From an uncultured Spirochaetales bacterium (GTDB lineage: Bacteria > Spirochaetota > Spirochaetia > Sphaerochaetales > Sphaerochaetaceae), in contig CASFDW010000003.1 in NCBI GenBank assembly GCA_949293595.1, forward strand, positions 72,685 to 136,684: 64,000 bases of DNA, given 5' to 3'. Made by a program: the position numbers and the translations under genes. A model generated the notes under the pieces. It did no database searches. It was not told where the DNA came from and saw only the letters and a list, made by a program, of their open reading frames with translations. This document shows positions 18,305 to 25,826 of this stretch, one piece after another; the first letter of the stretch is position 1, and the number at the start of each line of letters is the position of its first letter.

Positions 18305-18310
18305 ATTTTT

Positions 18311-19216
18311 ATGTGCTTTAAAAAGTTTTTCTTGCTGCTGCTTGCATCCGTTTCCCTTTTCTGTCTCGTCTCGTGCGATTATTTTCCTCTGTTTTCCGAA
18401 GGAGATGGCAATTCCTCCCATGTAGTTGCGGAAGGAACGCCGGAGGAGAACTACGGGCTTGGAAATCCGAGCGGTGCCGGATCGGAGGATTGCAACAACT
18501 ATCTGATGGTCAAGCAGGGATATGCGGTTTCCTACAATGACAGCCTGGGTTTTCCAAATTGGAGTTCCTGGCATCTCGATTTTGATGATCTGGGGTCCTT
18601 GGACAGGGAGGACAGCTTCCGTGCCGATGAGGATCTGCCTGAAGGATTCAACCGCATCACGAAGGACGACTATACGAATTCCGGCTTCGACCGGGGTCAT
18701 CTCTGCCCCAATGCGGACAGGAACGGGAACGAGGAGCTCCAAAGGGAGACCTTCCTGATGACCAACATGGTGCCGCAGGCGCCGAACAACAACCGCAACA
18801 CATGGGCCGCGCTTGAGAACCATGCCAGAAACCTGGTCAAGGAAGGATACGAGCTTTATATTGTCGCCGGTGCATATGACGATCCCGACGGGGATGGAGG
18901 CGAAGGCTCGAAAGGCCTTGTGACATTCTACGACAAGGACGGGGATGGCTTAGGTATAACCATCCCGGAGTACGTATGGAAGGTGATGTTCGCGATCGAG
19001 GATGGAAGCGATGATATCGCGAGGGCCGACCTGTCGAATTCCTTCATGCTTGCGGTATGGATTCCGAACACCCAGGAATGCTCGGACAAATCGTGGTATG
19101 AGTATGCCGTCAGCGTCGACAAGGTGGAGAGGCTGACAGGCTATGATTTCTTCAGCATGCTGGATGATGATCTGGAGGTGGCGCTGGAGAAGACCGTATA
19201 CGAAACCGCCGGATGA
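18311..19216 (+). CDS. Secreted DNA/RNA non-specific endonuclease, lipoprotein
   Basis: 301 residues. The N-terminus is a lipoprotein signal with lipobox LVSC (Cys22), so the enzyme is exported and lipid-anchored. The DRGHLCPNADR motif at residues ~127-137 is the catalytic ββα-metal motif of the NucA/S1-like non-specific nucleases; His130 is the general base, and the NTWAALENHARN stretch supplies the metal Asn region. Such enzymes cut single- and double-stranded DNA and RNA. The start is ATG at 18311 rather than an in-frame TTG at 18284, because only the former gives a clean lipoprotein signal. Its ribosome site lies inside a hairpin. Confidence 0.9.
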   Translation: MCFKKFFLLLLASVSLFCLVSCDYFPLFSEGDGNSSHVVAEGTPEENYGLGNPSGAGSEDCNNYLMVKQGYAVSYNDSLGFPNWSSWHLDFDDLGSLDREDSFRADEDLPEGFNRITKDDYTNSGFDRGHLCPNADRNGNEELQRETFLMTNMVPQAPNNNRNTWAALENHARNLVKEGYELYIVAGAYDDPDGDGGEGSKGLVTFYDKDGDGLGITIPEYVWKVMFAIEDGSDDIARADLSNSFMLAVWIPNTQECSDKSWYEYAVSVDKVERLTGYDFFSMLDDDLEVALEKTVYETAG

Positions 19217-19258
19217 TATCTTTTTCTACCATCCGTGATGGGGTTGTCGCTTTGTACA

Positions 19259-19287
19259 TTGCAACTACGGGACATCGGGCATATACT
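19259..19287 (+). promoter_or_regulatory. Promoter for the GrpB-family gene
   Basis: TTGCAA and TATACT separated by 17 nt. Predicted start near 19294, about 48 nt before the chosen ATG. Its position argues against the longer in-frame start at 19213. Confidence 0.6.
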
Positions 19288-19341
19288 TTGATCGGAGATT
19301 CTGGAATCGCGATGTATCTTGGACTTGAAAGGGGAATGACG

Positions 19342-19833
19342 ATGTTGGTCCCCCATGATGACGGCTGGGAACTCGAGGCAAAAAGGATGATGGGAATCCT
19401 TTGGAAAATCATCCCGGAAGCGGTCGACATACAGCACATAGGAAGCACGGCAATAAGGACAATAGCGGCAAAGCCCATCATAGACATAGCCGTAGCTCTT
19501 GACGACGTGCGTTCGGTGTACGAACACATCGATGTGATGGCCGGATACGGGCTGATTCACAGAGGCAGCGATGTGCCTGGCCAGATCCTTTTCATCATGG
19601 GGGAAGGAAACATGCGCACCCATCATATCCATATTGTGGAGCGGGATGGTGCGGCATGGAAAAACTATGTCATGTTCCGCGACCATCTGAATCTGCATCC
19701 GGATAAGGCCGCTGAATATGAAAAGATCAAAAAGCGGCTTTCCGAAGCCTTTCCTGACAACCGCAGGGCCTATACTGAAGGAAAGGCCGGATTCATCATG
19801 CAGGTTCTTGGCGAGGCCGGAGGGCACTCTTGA
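19342..19833 (+). CDS. GrpB (UPF0157) family protein, nucleotidyltransferase-like fold
   Basis: 163 residues, the usual GrpB length. The core reads VPHDDGWELEAKRMMGIL, then DIQHIGSTAIRTIAAKPIIDIAVAL (the HIGSTA..G..AKPIIDI family signature, with the usual Gly replaced), then THHIHIV and YVMFRDHL. The fold is related to nucleotidyltransferases; the same domain is fused to CoaE in actinobacteria. Its biochemical role is not established. AAAGGGGA lies 7 nt before the ATG at 19342, and upstream codons do not resemble the family. Confidence 0.85.
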   Translation: MLVPHDDGWELEAKRMMGILWKIIPEAVDIQHIGSTAIRTIAAKPIIDIAVALDDVRSVYEHIDVMAGYGLIHRGSDVPGQILFIMGEGNMRTHHIHIVERDGAAWKNYVMFRDHLNLHPDKAAEYEKIKKRLSEAFPDNRRAYTEGKAGFIMQVLGEAGGHS

Positions 19834-19896
19834 TTTTTTTCATGTTGGAACCGGATGCGAAAGAAGGTTTGTTTGCCAGATGGATTTCCTGATTCG

Positions 19897-19930
19897 AAAA
19901 AAAAGGAGCGGCTCCTTGGAATACCGCTCC
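19897..19930 (-). terminator. Rho-independent terminator of tRNA-Ile2
   Basis: On the minus strand GGAGCGG, a 12-nt loop and CCGCTCC are followed by eight Ts. It lies 46 nt beyond the tRNA 3' end. Confidence 0.88.
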
Positions 19931-19975
19931 TTGCTTCAAAAGAAAAGGCTTTGTATCACCTTTTATGTTTGTTGA

Positions 19976-20048
19976 TGGGCCCAGCTGGATTTGAACCGGC
20001 GACCCAAGGATTATGAGTCCTTTGCTCTAACCGCTGAGCTATAGGCCC
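19976..20048 (-). tRNA. tRNA-Ile2 (CAT anticodon, lysidine type)
   Basis: 73 nt. The 7-bp acceptor stem pairs GGGCCTA with TGGGCCC (one T-G). The anticodon loop CTCATAA gives CAT. The body closely follows E. coli ileX in the GGTTAGAGC D-arm, GACTCATAATC anticodon arm and TTGGGTCG variable region, so it should read AUA after TilS modifies C34 to lysidine, rather than being tRNA-Met. CCA is not encoded. Confidence 0.88.
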
Positions 20049-20057
20049 GTGGTTAGT

Positions 20058-20086
20058 AGTCTAGCAAAAATAGACATGCAAGGCAA
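20058..20086 (-). promoter_or_regulatory. Promoter of tRNA-Ile2
   Basis: On the minus strand TTGCCT and TAGACT are separated by 17 nt; the -10 box ends 9 nt before the mature tRNA 5' end. Confidence 0.65.
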
Positions 20087-20153
20087 TAACCTTGGTTTCG
20101 ATTTTTCAGACTAATTGATACGCTTCAAATATGCGCTTTCGACAGGGCGCATG

Positions 20154-20183
20154 TTGGCATCACCGTGGAAATGCTGTTAATAT
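20154..20183 (+). promoter_or_regulatory. Probable promoter of the envelope-protein gene at 20233
   Basis: TTGGCA and TAATAT with an 18-nt spacer, giving a leader of about 43 nt before the gene. Confidence 0.45.
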
Positions 20184-20232
20184 TCTTCATGAGATTGTTT
20201 CGTCAGGTATATATGAAAATAGGGGAAATATG

Positions 20233-21345
20233 ATGAAGAAAGCAATTGCAATCCTGTTGTTGTGCGTTTTGGTTCTCACCTCCGCTCTCGCCGGTCCGAA
20301 TGTCAGATTCGTGTTCGGCGATCTCGGGCAGCATCCCGAGATAGTTTTCGGTTTCGTTCCCAGCTACCTTCTTCTGGGCATCGGTGTCAACGGGCAGCTT
20401 TTCGATGCCAACACCTCCGAGATACAGTTCCTCGTGGGTGGTGGATACAACCAGCGCAGGGTTTTCCAGGATCCTGCGACCGGAATATCGTCGCCGTTGA
20501 CGCAGATAACATACGACGTGATCCAGACGGATTACGTGGTGCGTCTGCGCCAGGGGCTGCTTGACGACCTTCTGATGTTCCAGCTCGGGCTGGATTTGAA
20601 ATACGAGGTCAACAGGGACAGCTTCAAGACTGACAAGAACGATTCACTTGATGAGTATCTGGCTGGCCATTCCGGATACATCTATCCCGATCTGAACGGC
20701 AACCACCAGTTCTTTGGAACCAACATTAATTTCAGGGTGACGTTCGACATGATGGAAGACACGCTTTTTACAAACGATGGCTTCATCGCGTATGCCGAGG
20801 CGGAATACGGACCGTATGCGTTGAACAGGGCTCTCGGAGGATATGCGGACTACTATTCACTCTCGTTGAATGCAATCGGGGCCAGAACGGTTTATACGTT
20901 CTCCACGGGCGATACCGGATGGGTGAGCCTCGTTGTCGCAGACAGGGTCAACGTGAACTGGACCGACGGCAGATATGTGCCCGTTGCCTACCAGGGGCCG
21001 GTTTCGCTCGGACGCAAGGTCAGGGGATACAACACATATTCCTACAACAGCCAGTTCACGGTCGTGAACAATTTCGATTTCAGGATAGCGGGTCCAGGCC
21101 TCGGAATAGGCTCCATACGCCCGAGGATTAATCTTTTCTTCGACATGGGCTATGGTTGCGGGAATTATTTCAATACGGATATCAAGGCGGACAATTTCCT
21201 TGCGAGTGCCGGAGCCCAGTTCACAGTATCCTTCTTCGATTTCATAGATCTGGGATATCAGCTGGCATATCTCTTCACGGGGGACAAATACACCGAGGCA
21301 GGTAAGGATCTGGTTGGTTCGTTCACGTTCTTCCTGGATTTCTGA
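20233..21345 (+). CDS. Predicted outer-membrane beta-barrel protein (unknown family)
   Basis: 370 residues. A signal peptide (MKKAIAILLLCVLVLTSALAG, cut after Ala20 or so) precedes a chain rich in Gly, Tyr, Phe and Asn with alternating polar and hydrophobic residues, ending in Phe (FFLDF), as beta-barrels do. No known porin or receptor motif is visible. AGGGGA sits 6 nt before the second of two ATGs; the first (20230) would be too close. A promoter-like pair lies upstream and a weak hairpin terminator follows, so it is probably a single-gene unit. Confidence 0.75.
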   Translation: MKKAIAILLLCVLVLTSALAGPNVRFVFGDLGQHPEIVFGFVPSYLLLGIGVNGQLFDANTSEIQFLVGGGYNQRRVFQDPATGISSPLTQITYDVIQTDYVVRLRQGLLDDLLMFQLGLDLKYEVNRDSFKTDKNDSLDEYLAGHSGYIYPDLNGNHQFFGTNINFRVTFDMMEDTLFTNDGFIAYAEAEYGPYALNRALGGYADYYSLSLNAIGARTVYTFSTGDTGWVSLVVADRVNVNWTDGRYVPVAYQGPVSLGRKVRGYNTYSYNSQFTVVNNFDFRIAGPGLGIGSIRPRINLFFDMGYGCGNYFNTDIKADNFLASAGAQFTVSFFDFIDLGYQLAYLFTGDKYTEAGKDLVGSFTFFLDF

Positions 21346-21355
21346 TCATTTTCAG

Positions 21356-21376
21356 AGGCCTTCCATGCGAAGGCCT
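21356..21376 (+). terminator. Terminator-like hairpin after the envelope-protein gene
   Basis: A perfect 8-bp stem AGGCCTTC / GAAGGCCT with a 5-nt loop, followed by TCTCATTTAT. The T-tract is poor, so termination may be partial. Confidence 0.6.
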
Positions 21377-21382
21377 TCTCAT

Positions 21383-21868
21383 TTATCTTTCAAACACGTT
21401 CCCATGGTTGATTTTTCTGGCCAAGGCCTCGAATCTCGGCCTGTTGAACCTTTGTATTATGATGCATGGCATGTTTGCGGAAACCGTCCATACGATTATG
21501 GAGAATCTGTACATTCCCGGACTCATGACTATGATGGGGATCGAAAAAAAGGTTATCAGCGCATGGCATAACTCGGCCCTGATGCTTTCAAGCAGGTAGA
21601 TCTCGACGTATTCCACGGTTATGTCCCGTGACAGGTTTTTCTTATCGAAGCTGCTTATCGAAGGGATATGCTCCTTCCATGATTTCACCTTGAACAGTTT
21701 CTGATAGAGCTTTCCCTCATCCTCCCATCTTCTAGTCCTGAAAAACGGATAGAGCTTCCTCAGGGCATTGTAATCCATTGCATTGGCTATGAACGACGAT
21801 AAAAACATGGAGCCCAGGATCAAAAGTATGGAGGGAAATGCCGAAACCGGTTTTCTTTTCGCAAGCAT
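21383..21868 (-). CDS. CrtO-like (glycosyl-diaponeurosporenoate acyltransferase family) membrane protein
   Basis: 161 residues. Hydrophobic at the N-terminus (MLAKRKPVSAFPSILLILGSMFL) and again in the C-terminal third. The middle, FRTRRWEDEGKLYQKLFKVKSWKEHIPS and ESIRAELCHA, matches the pattern of the staphyloxanthin acyltransferase CrtO family: W-E...Y-...-K-W-K..-P, then E..RAE..H, where Glu and His may be functional. No carotenoid genes lie in this window, so the substrate is more likely a cell-envelope lipid or glycolipid. It starts inside the stop codon of the upstream RlpA-like gene (TGATG), implying coupled translation and a shared envelope role. Confidence 0.6.
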   Translation of the reverse strand: MLAKRKPVSAFPSILLILGSMFLSSFIANAMDYNALRKLYPFFRTRRWEDEGKLYQKLFKVKSWKEHIPSISSFDKKNLSRDITVEYVEIYLLESIRAELCHALITFFSIPIIVMSPGMYRFSIIVWTVSANMPCIIIQRFNRPRFEALARKINHGNVFER

Positions 21869-22458
21869 CAGGAATACGGGTTCTCCTCTGACATCAGCAC
21901 CGCTCCCGCATACCCCATTCCCTCCAGTACGGTCCGGATGGCTTCCACCTGGTATTGGGGGATATATCTCACGTACAGCTCCACGCCGTTTTCTGTTGCC
22001 ATTGCGGTTGCCTTGAGGCTGTTTGCAACCAACGCCCCGTAGGCCTCCAAAGCCTCGCTGTTTGTCCCGAAGGTCCCTATCTTGAATTTGCTCCAGCCCG
22101 TGTCTGTTTCCGATTCCTCGCCTTCCAGAACGACAGACACGTCCCTCAGGGCAAAGCCCGTGTCTGCTATGCCAAGCTCCTCCGCCGCCTTAACATTCAA
22201 CAGTATCTGCCTGTCCGGTGGCATTTCGGAAATGTCGTTGACGTATACGAGCACGTCATCGCCAGCCTCCGATTTTATGGACAGGATGCTGCCGACCGGG
22301 TATATGCTGCTGGCGCAGGTGTTTTCCTCGTTTCCGTATGCGGAACCGTCCTTTGCGAGATATCCGTTCCTGTCCGGCGTGTATATCCCTATACCGTCGC
22401 AAAAGAGGTATGAGGCAGTGCAAAACAAAACAATGACGGCAAGCATCGATCTTTTCAT
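21868..22458 (-). CDS. RlpA-like double-psi beta-barrel protein with SPOR-like C-terminus, exported
   Basis: 196 residues. A signal peptide (MKRSMLAVIVLFCTASYLFC) is followed by a region with RlpA layout: DGSAYGNEENTCASSIYPVGSILSI in place of ..YG..F.GR.TA...LPFGT.V.V, then VYVNDISEMPPDRQILLNVKAAEELGI for the VRINDRGPF..R.IDLS.AAA..L block. RlpA's catalytic Asp/His pattern is not clearly retained. The last ~75 residues (WSKFKIGTFGTNSEALEAYGAL) resemble a SPOR peptidoglycan-binding repeat. The start at 22458 fits a leaderless mRNA: TATAGT ends 6 nt upstream. The longer in-frame start at 22473 would lie upstream of the predicted transcription start. Confidence 0.65.
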   Translation of the reverse strand: MKRSMLAVIVLFCTASYLFCDGIGIYTPDRNGYLAKDGSAYGNEENTCASSIYPVGSILSIKSEAGDDVLVYVNDISEMPPDRQILLNVKAAEELGIADTGFALRDVSVVLEGEESETDTGWSKFKIGTFGTNSEALEAYGALVANSLKATAMATENGVELYVRYIPQYQVEAIRTVLEGMGYAGAVLMSEENPYS

Positions 22459-22464
22459 GCGCTT

Positions 22465-22493
22465 ACTATACATCAGCGCCGGTAAATTTGCAA
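22465..22493 (-). promoter_or_regulatory. Promoter of the RlpA-like gene (leaderless)
   Basis: On the minus strand TTGCAA and TATAGT with a 17-nt spacer; the -10 box ends 6 nt before the ATG at 22458. No Shine-Dalgarno fits between. Confidence 0.7.
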
Positions 22494-22502
22494 ATGCAAG
22501 CC

Positions 22503-22531
22503 TTGCAAGAAATACCAGTCTTTGAGATAAT
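22503..22531 (+). promoter_or_regulatory. Promoter of lysS (near-leaderless)
   Basis: TTGCAA and GATAAT with a 17-nt spacer. Predicted start near 22538, so the leader would be about 3 nt and without a Shine-Dalgarno. Confidence 0.65.
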
Positions 22532-22540
22532 GCAGAAGCT

Positions 22541-24130
22541 ATGAGTAACGATGTAAAGAAAGAAGGCGCCCACTGGGCGGATCAGATGGCCGAGAGGATC
22601 ATCCGCGAAAAAGGTGACAAGGACAGTTACACCTGTGCCAGCGGGATAACTCCCTCCGGGACCGTCCATATAGGTAATTTCAGGGAGATCATAACCGTCG
22701 ACCTTGTTGTCAGGGCTTTGAGACAGCGCGGCAAGAAAGTTAGGTTCATCTATTCATGGGATGATTACGACGTGTTCAGAAAGGTACCGAAGAACATGCC
22801 GGATCCCGGACTGCTTGAGAAGTATCTCCGCAAGCCTATCACCCTTGTTCCGGACACCACGCACCAGGCGGAAAACTATGCAAGGGCGAACGAGGTCAGG
22901 GTCGAGAGGATACTGCCTGCCGTCGGTATATATCCGGAGTATCTTTATCAGGCAGAACGCTACAGGTCCAACCGCTATGTCAAAGGCATAAGGACCGCCC
23001 TTGAGCATAGGGATGAGATCAGAAAGATACTTGATGAATACAGGACGGAACCCCTGAAGGAGGATTGGTATCCCGTTTCCGTTTTCTCCTCATTCACGGA
23101 TAAGGACAACACCACCGTGCTCGGCTGGGATGGTGATTATGGCATCACATACCGCGATGATGATCTGGACAAGGTCGAGACAATAGACATACGTACGACT
23201 CCGAACACAAAGCTGCCATGGCGTATCGACTGGCCGATGAGGTGGGCCGAGGAGGGAGTCGACTTCGAGCCGGGCGGAAAGGACCACCTCACGGAGGGAG
23301 GATCCTACGACACATCGAAGAAGGTCGTGGAGATATTCGGAGGAAAAGCACCTGTCTCGATGCGTTATGATTTCATAAAGCTCAAGGGAATGGGTGGCAA
23401 GATTTCATCTTCCGGCGGCGAGGTTGCTGACCTCTATGATGTCCTGGAGATCTACACGCCGGAGATAGTGAGATATCTTTTTGTCGGTACCAGGCCCAAT
23501 TCCGAGTTCGCAATATCCTTCGATCTCGATGTCCTGAAGATCTACGAGGATTATGACAACTGCGAGCGGATCTATTTCGGTCTGATGGATGTCAAGGAGC
23601 AGCGCAGGGAAAAGGAGAAGAGAATCTACGAATTGTCCCAGATCGACTCGGACAACATTCCCGCCGAACCGGGATATCAGGCTCCGTTCAGACATCTGTG
23701 CAACCTCCTGCAGATCTATGAGGGTGACGTGGAGAAGGTTGTTGCAAGCCTGGGGGATGTCACTCCGGGACAGGAAGGGAGATTGCGCACCCGTCTTACC
23801 TGTGCATGGAACTGGATCACCAAATACGCACCCGAGGAGTTCAAATGGTCGTTGGCCAAGACCTCCGATGAGCCGGTGGCTCTCGAGGAGAATGAGAGGA
23901 AGGCACTCTCGGATCTCCGGGGGTATGTTGACGGACATCTCGATTCCTGCTCGGAGAGGGAGTTTTCCGAGTACATATACAAGGCTGCCGCGGACAACGG
24001 TCTGGAGAACGCGGATTTCTTCCGCATCACATACCTTGCGCTTATCGGCAAGGAAAAGGGCCCAAAGCTTGCCGGCTTCATAAAGGTGTGCGGCAGGGAC
24101 AGGATCGTTTCGATCCTTTCGAGATATTGA
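22541..24130 (+). CDS. lysS: Lysyl-tRNA synthetase, class I
   Basis: 529 residues. This is the class I (Rossmann-fold) enzyme, not the common class II LysRS. The HIGH motif appears as HIGN (SGTVHIGNFRE, residue ~40) and the KMSKS motif as KISSS (GMGGKISSSGG, residue ~288). It charges tRNA-Lys. Class I LysRS is typical of archaea and of spirochaetes, which supports the assignment of the organism. The N-terminal residues (MSNDVKKEGAHWADQMAERI) are normal for the family and there is no extra domain. A promoter directly abuts the start and a strong terminator follows, so it appears monocistronic. Confidence 0.96.
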   Translation: MSNDVKKEGAHWADQMAERIIREKGDKDSYTCASGITPSGTVHIGNFREIITVDLVVRALRQRGKKVRFIYSWDDYDVFRKVPKNMPDPGLLEKYLRKPITLVPDTTHQAENYARANEVRVERILPAVGIYPEYLYQAERYRSNRYVKGIRTALEHRDEIRKILDEYRTEPLKEDWYPVSVFSSFTDKDNTTVLGWDGDYGITYRDDDLDKVETIDIRTTPNTKLPWRIDWPMRWAEEGVDFEPGGKDHLTEGGSYDTSKKVVEIFGGKAPVSMRYDFIKLKGMGGKISSSGGEVADLYDVLEIYTPEIVRYLFVGTRPNSEFAISFDLDVLKIYEDYDNCERIYFGLMDVKEQRREKEKRIYELSQIDSDNIPAEPGYQAPFRHLCNLLQIYEGDVEKVVASLGDVTPGQEGRLRTRLTCAWNWITKYAPEEFKWSLAKTSDEPVALEENERKALSDLRGYVDGHLDSCSEREFSEYIYKAAADNGLENADFFRITYLALIGKEKGPKLAGFIKVCGRDRIVSILSRY

Positions 24131-24136
24131 TTCTTT

Positions 24137-24163
24137 CCGGCCCCGATGGGGCTGGTTTTTTTT
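24137..24163 (+). terminator. Rho-independent terminator after lysS
   Basis: Stem CCGGCCCC / GGGGCTGG (one G-T pair) with a 3-nt loop and eight Ts, starting 7 nt after the lysS stop. The ribosome site of the next gene follows at once. Confidence 0.92.
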
Positions 24164-24174
24164 CGGAGGTTGAC

Positions 24175-24723
24175 ATGAAGGTGGTGTTGTTCAATGGTTC
24201 CCCACATGAGAAGGGCTGTACCAACAGGGCGCTGGAGGAGATGGTTTCCGTATTTGACAAGCTCGGAGTGGAGAGCGAGATCTTCCACTGCTCGTTCGAC
24301 AGGGACGATATCGCAAAGGCCGTGGCTCTGGCCGAGGAGGCTGACGGAATAGTTCTATCATCCCCGGTGTATTACGCTTCGGCAACAGGACTTGCATCAT
24401 GCTTCTTTGACGAGCTTTTTTCCAAGGCATCTGTGCGTATGAAGGTCGGAGCCGCGGTGACTTCCTGCCGCAGGGGCGGGGCGTCGGCAACGTTCGACCA
24501 GCTGAACAAGTATTTCACGATATCGGAGATGATCACCGTCGGATCCGACTATTGGAACCAGGTCCACGGGAACACGCCCGAGGAGGTCGCCAAGGATGAG
24601 GAGGGATTGCAGACCATGAGGATTCTTGCAAGGAACATGGTATATGTGATTGCGAGCATTAAAAAGGCGGGGCTGCCGCTTCCTGAGACGGAAAAGAGGA
24701 TAAAAACGAATTTCATAAGGTAG
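24175..24723 (+). CDS. Flavodoxin-like NAD(P)H:FMN oxidoreductase / iron-sulfur-flavoprotein-type protein
   Basis: 182 residues with a flavodoxin fold. FNGSPHEKGCTNRALEEM is the FMN phosphate loop (NGSP...TN), and ADGIVLSSPVYYASATGLASCFFDELF is the second FMN contact typical of NADPH-dependent FMN reductases. AAVTSCRRGGASATFDQLNKYF completes the family pattern. It probably transfers electrons from NAD(P)H to flavin or another acceptor; no Fe-S cysteine cluster is visible in the N-terminal half. GGAGG precedes the ATG. No independent promoter is obvious, so expression may come from read-through of the lysS terminator. Confidence 0.85.
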   Translation: MKVVLFNGSPHEKGCTNRALEEMVSVFDKLGVESEIFHCSFDRDDIAKAVALAEEADGIVLSSPVYYASATGLASCFFDELFSKASVRMKVGAAVTSCRRGGASATFDQLNKYFTISEMITVGSDYWNQVHGNTPEEVAKDEEGLQTMRILARNMVYVIASIKKAGLPLPETEKRIKTNFIR

Positions 24724-24762
24724 GTTAACTTTACTTGTTTCATTACAATATCTGAAATTAAA

Positions 24763-24791
24763 ACGGCCGGATACATCTTCGTTCCGGCCGT
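24763..24791. terminator. Bidirectional terminator between the flavoprotein gene and era
   Basis: A 9-bp perfect inverted repeat ACGGCCGGA / TCCGGCCGT with an 11-nt loop lies between two convergent genes. T-rich bases follow on both strands (ATGTTTTCT and TTTTAATTTC), so it can serve both. Confidence 0.7.
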
Positions 24792-24823
24792 ATGTTTTCT
24801 CCAGCAGTTTTAGTTAGTCGTCC

Positions 24824-25717
24824 TTATTTGTTCATGTCCTTGAATATCCTGTCAAGCACGACCTGGTTGTTCCTCCATTTCGCCTGGCTTTTCACACGGA
24901 GGTCAAGTTCGAGACGGCTTTGTGGAAAAATCTTTTTGATATCCTTGAAGGATTCCTTCCTTATCTGTTTTATGTTCTCTCCTCCCTTTCCCACGACTAT
25001 GCCTTTCTGTCCCTCCCTCTCCACGTTGATGAAGGCCCGGACCCATACCTTCCGCTCTGTTTCGTCATACTCGAGATCGGAGACCTCGACATAGACAACA
25101 TGCGGTAGCTCGTCGCTCAGCAGGTTGATGGTCTTTTCCCGTATGATTTCGGATATCCTGAACTCCAGCGGCTGGTCCGTGTATGCATCCTCGGGGTACA
25201 TCGGCTCGCCCTCTGGGGCCAGTCTGAAGATCTCGATGAGCACCTCGTCTATCCCGTCGTCGTCCTTCGCCGAGGCTGTAAGGATCGGGGATTCAGGAAA
25301 GTTCTCCTTCAGAAAGAATTCTGCATCCTCGATTTCTTCCTTTGTCAGAATGTCCTTCTTGTTTATCATGCACACGGTGGGCACCCCGGCCTTCCTGACC
25401 AGATCCTTTATCGATTCCTCCTCCTCTTTTGCACTCCTTTTCCCATCGATGATGTAGAGTATGATGTCGGATTCGGTGAGTGCGGAGAGCGTGGCCTCCT
25501 GCATCCTCCTGTTCACTTCCTTACCGCTTAGGTGCCAGCCCGGGGTATCGGTGAATATTATCTGTCCCCTTTGGTCCGTGTATATGCCGCGGATCTTGTT
25601 CCTCGTGGTCTGAGGCGTGCTGCTTGTTATGGATACCTTCATCTCGCATATTGTGTTGACCAGCGTGCTTTTCCCGGCGCTGGGCCTTCCTATTACCGAT
25701 ACTGTTGCGCATTTCAT
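24824..25717 (-). CDS. era: GTPase Era
   Basis: 297 residues. All GTPase motifs are present: G1 GRPSAGKST, a G2 threonine in TPQTTRN, G3 DTPGW, G4 NKKD and G5 TASAKDD. A C-terminal KH RNA-binding domain carries GKGGENIKQIR. Era binds the 3' end of 16S rRNA and assists 30S assembly. The start at MKCATVSVIG is favoured over the ATG three codons earlier, because that ATG lies inside the predicted -10 box (TACAAT) while 25717 lies 7 nt beyond it. There is no Shine-Dalgarno. Divergent from clpP. Confidence 0.96.
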   Translation of the reverse strand: MKCATVSVIGRPSAGKSTLVNTICEMKVSITSSTPQTTRNKIRGIYTDQRGQIIFTDTPGWHLSGKEVNRRMQEATLSALTESDIILYIIDGKRSAKEEEESIKDLVRKAGVPTVCMINKKDILTKEEIEDAEFFLKENFPESPILTASAKDDDGIDEVLIEIFRLAPEGEPMYPEDAYTDQPLEFRISEIIREKTINLLSDELPHVVYVEVSDLEYDETERKVWVRAFINVEREGQKGIVVGKGGENIKQIRKESFKDIKKIFPQSRLELDLRVKSQAKWRNNQVVLDRIFKDMNK

Positions 25718-25724
25718 ATGCCAC

Positions 25725-25753
25725 ATTGTAATGTAAACTCACGATATGTTAAA
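25725..25753 (-). promoter_or_regulatory. Promoter of era (leaderless)
   Basis: On the minus strand TTTAAC and TACAAT are separated by 17 nt; the -10 box ends 7 nt before the ATG at 25717. Confidence 0.55.
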
Positions 25754-25813
25754 TGCCCGTCGGGCAAATGTGTCCGCGCCTTCGGCGGAGCTTTTCTATT
25801 TTTCAGTTTTGTG

Positions 25814-25819
25814 TTAGCT
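25814..25819 (+). promoter_or_regulatory. -10-like element of clpP (leaderless start)
   Basis: TTAGCT ends 7 nt before the clpP ATG, with no Shine-Dalgarno between. No good -35 is visible. GC-rich inverted repeats (TGCCC-GTC-GGGCA near 25754 and CGCCTTCGGCG near 25777) lie just upstream. Confidence 0.4.
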
Positions 25820-25826
25820 TTTGGTC

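Noticed and set aside
19976-20048. CAT-anticodon tRNA as initiator or elongator tRNA-Met
   Set aside because: The acceptor stem, D-arm and anticodon-arm sequence follow the lysidine-type tRNA-Ile2 (E. coli ileX), and the three G-C pairs of initiator anticodon stems are absent.
22532-22540. T-box or other long regulatory leader for lysS
   Set aside because: The promoter leaves only a few nucleotides before the start codon, so there is no room for a riboswitch.
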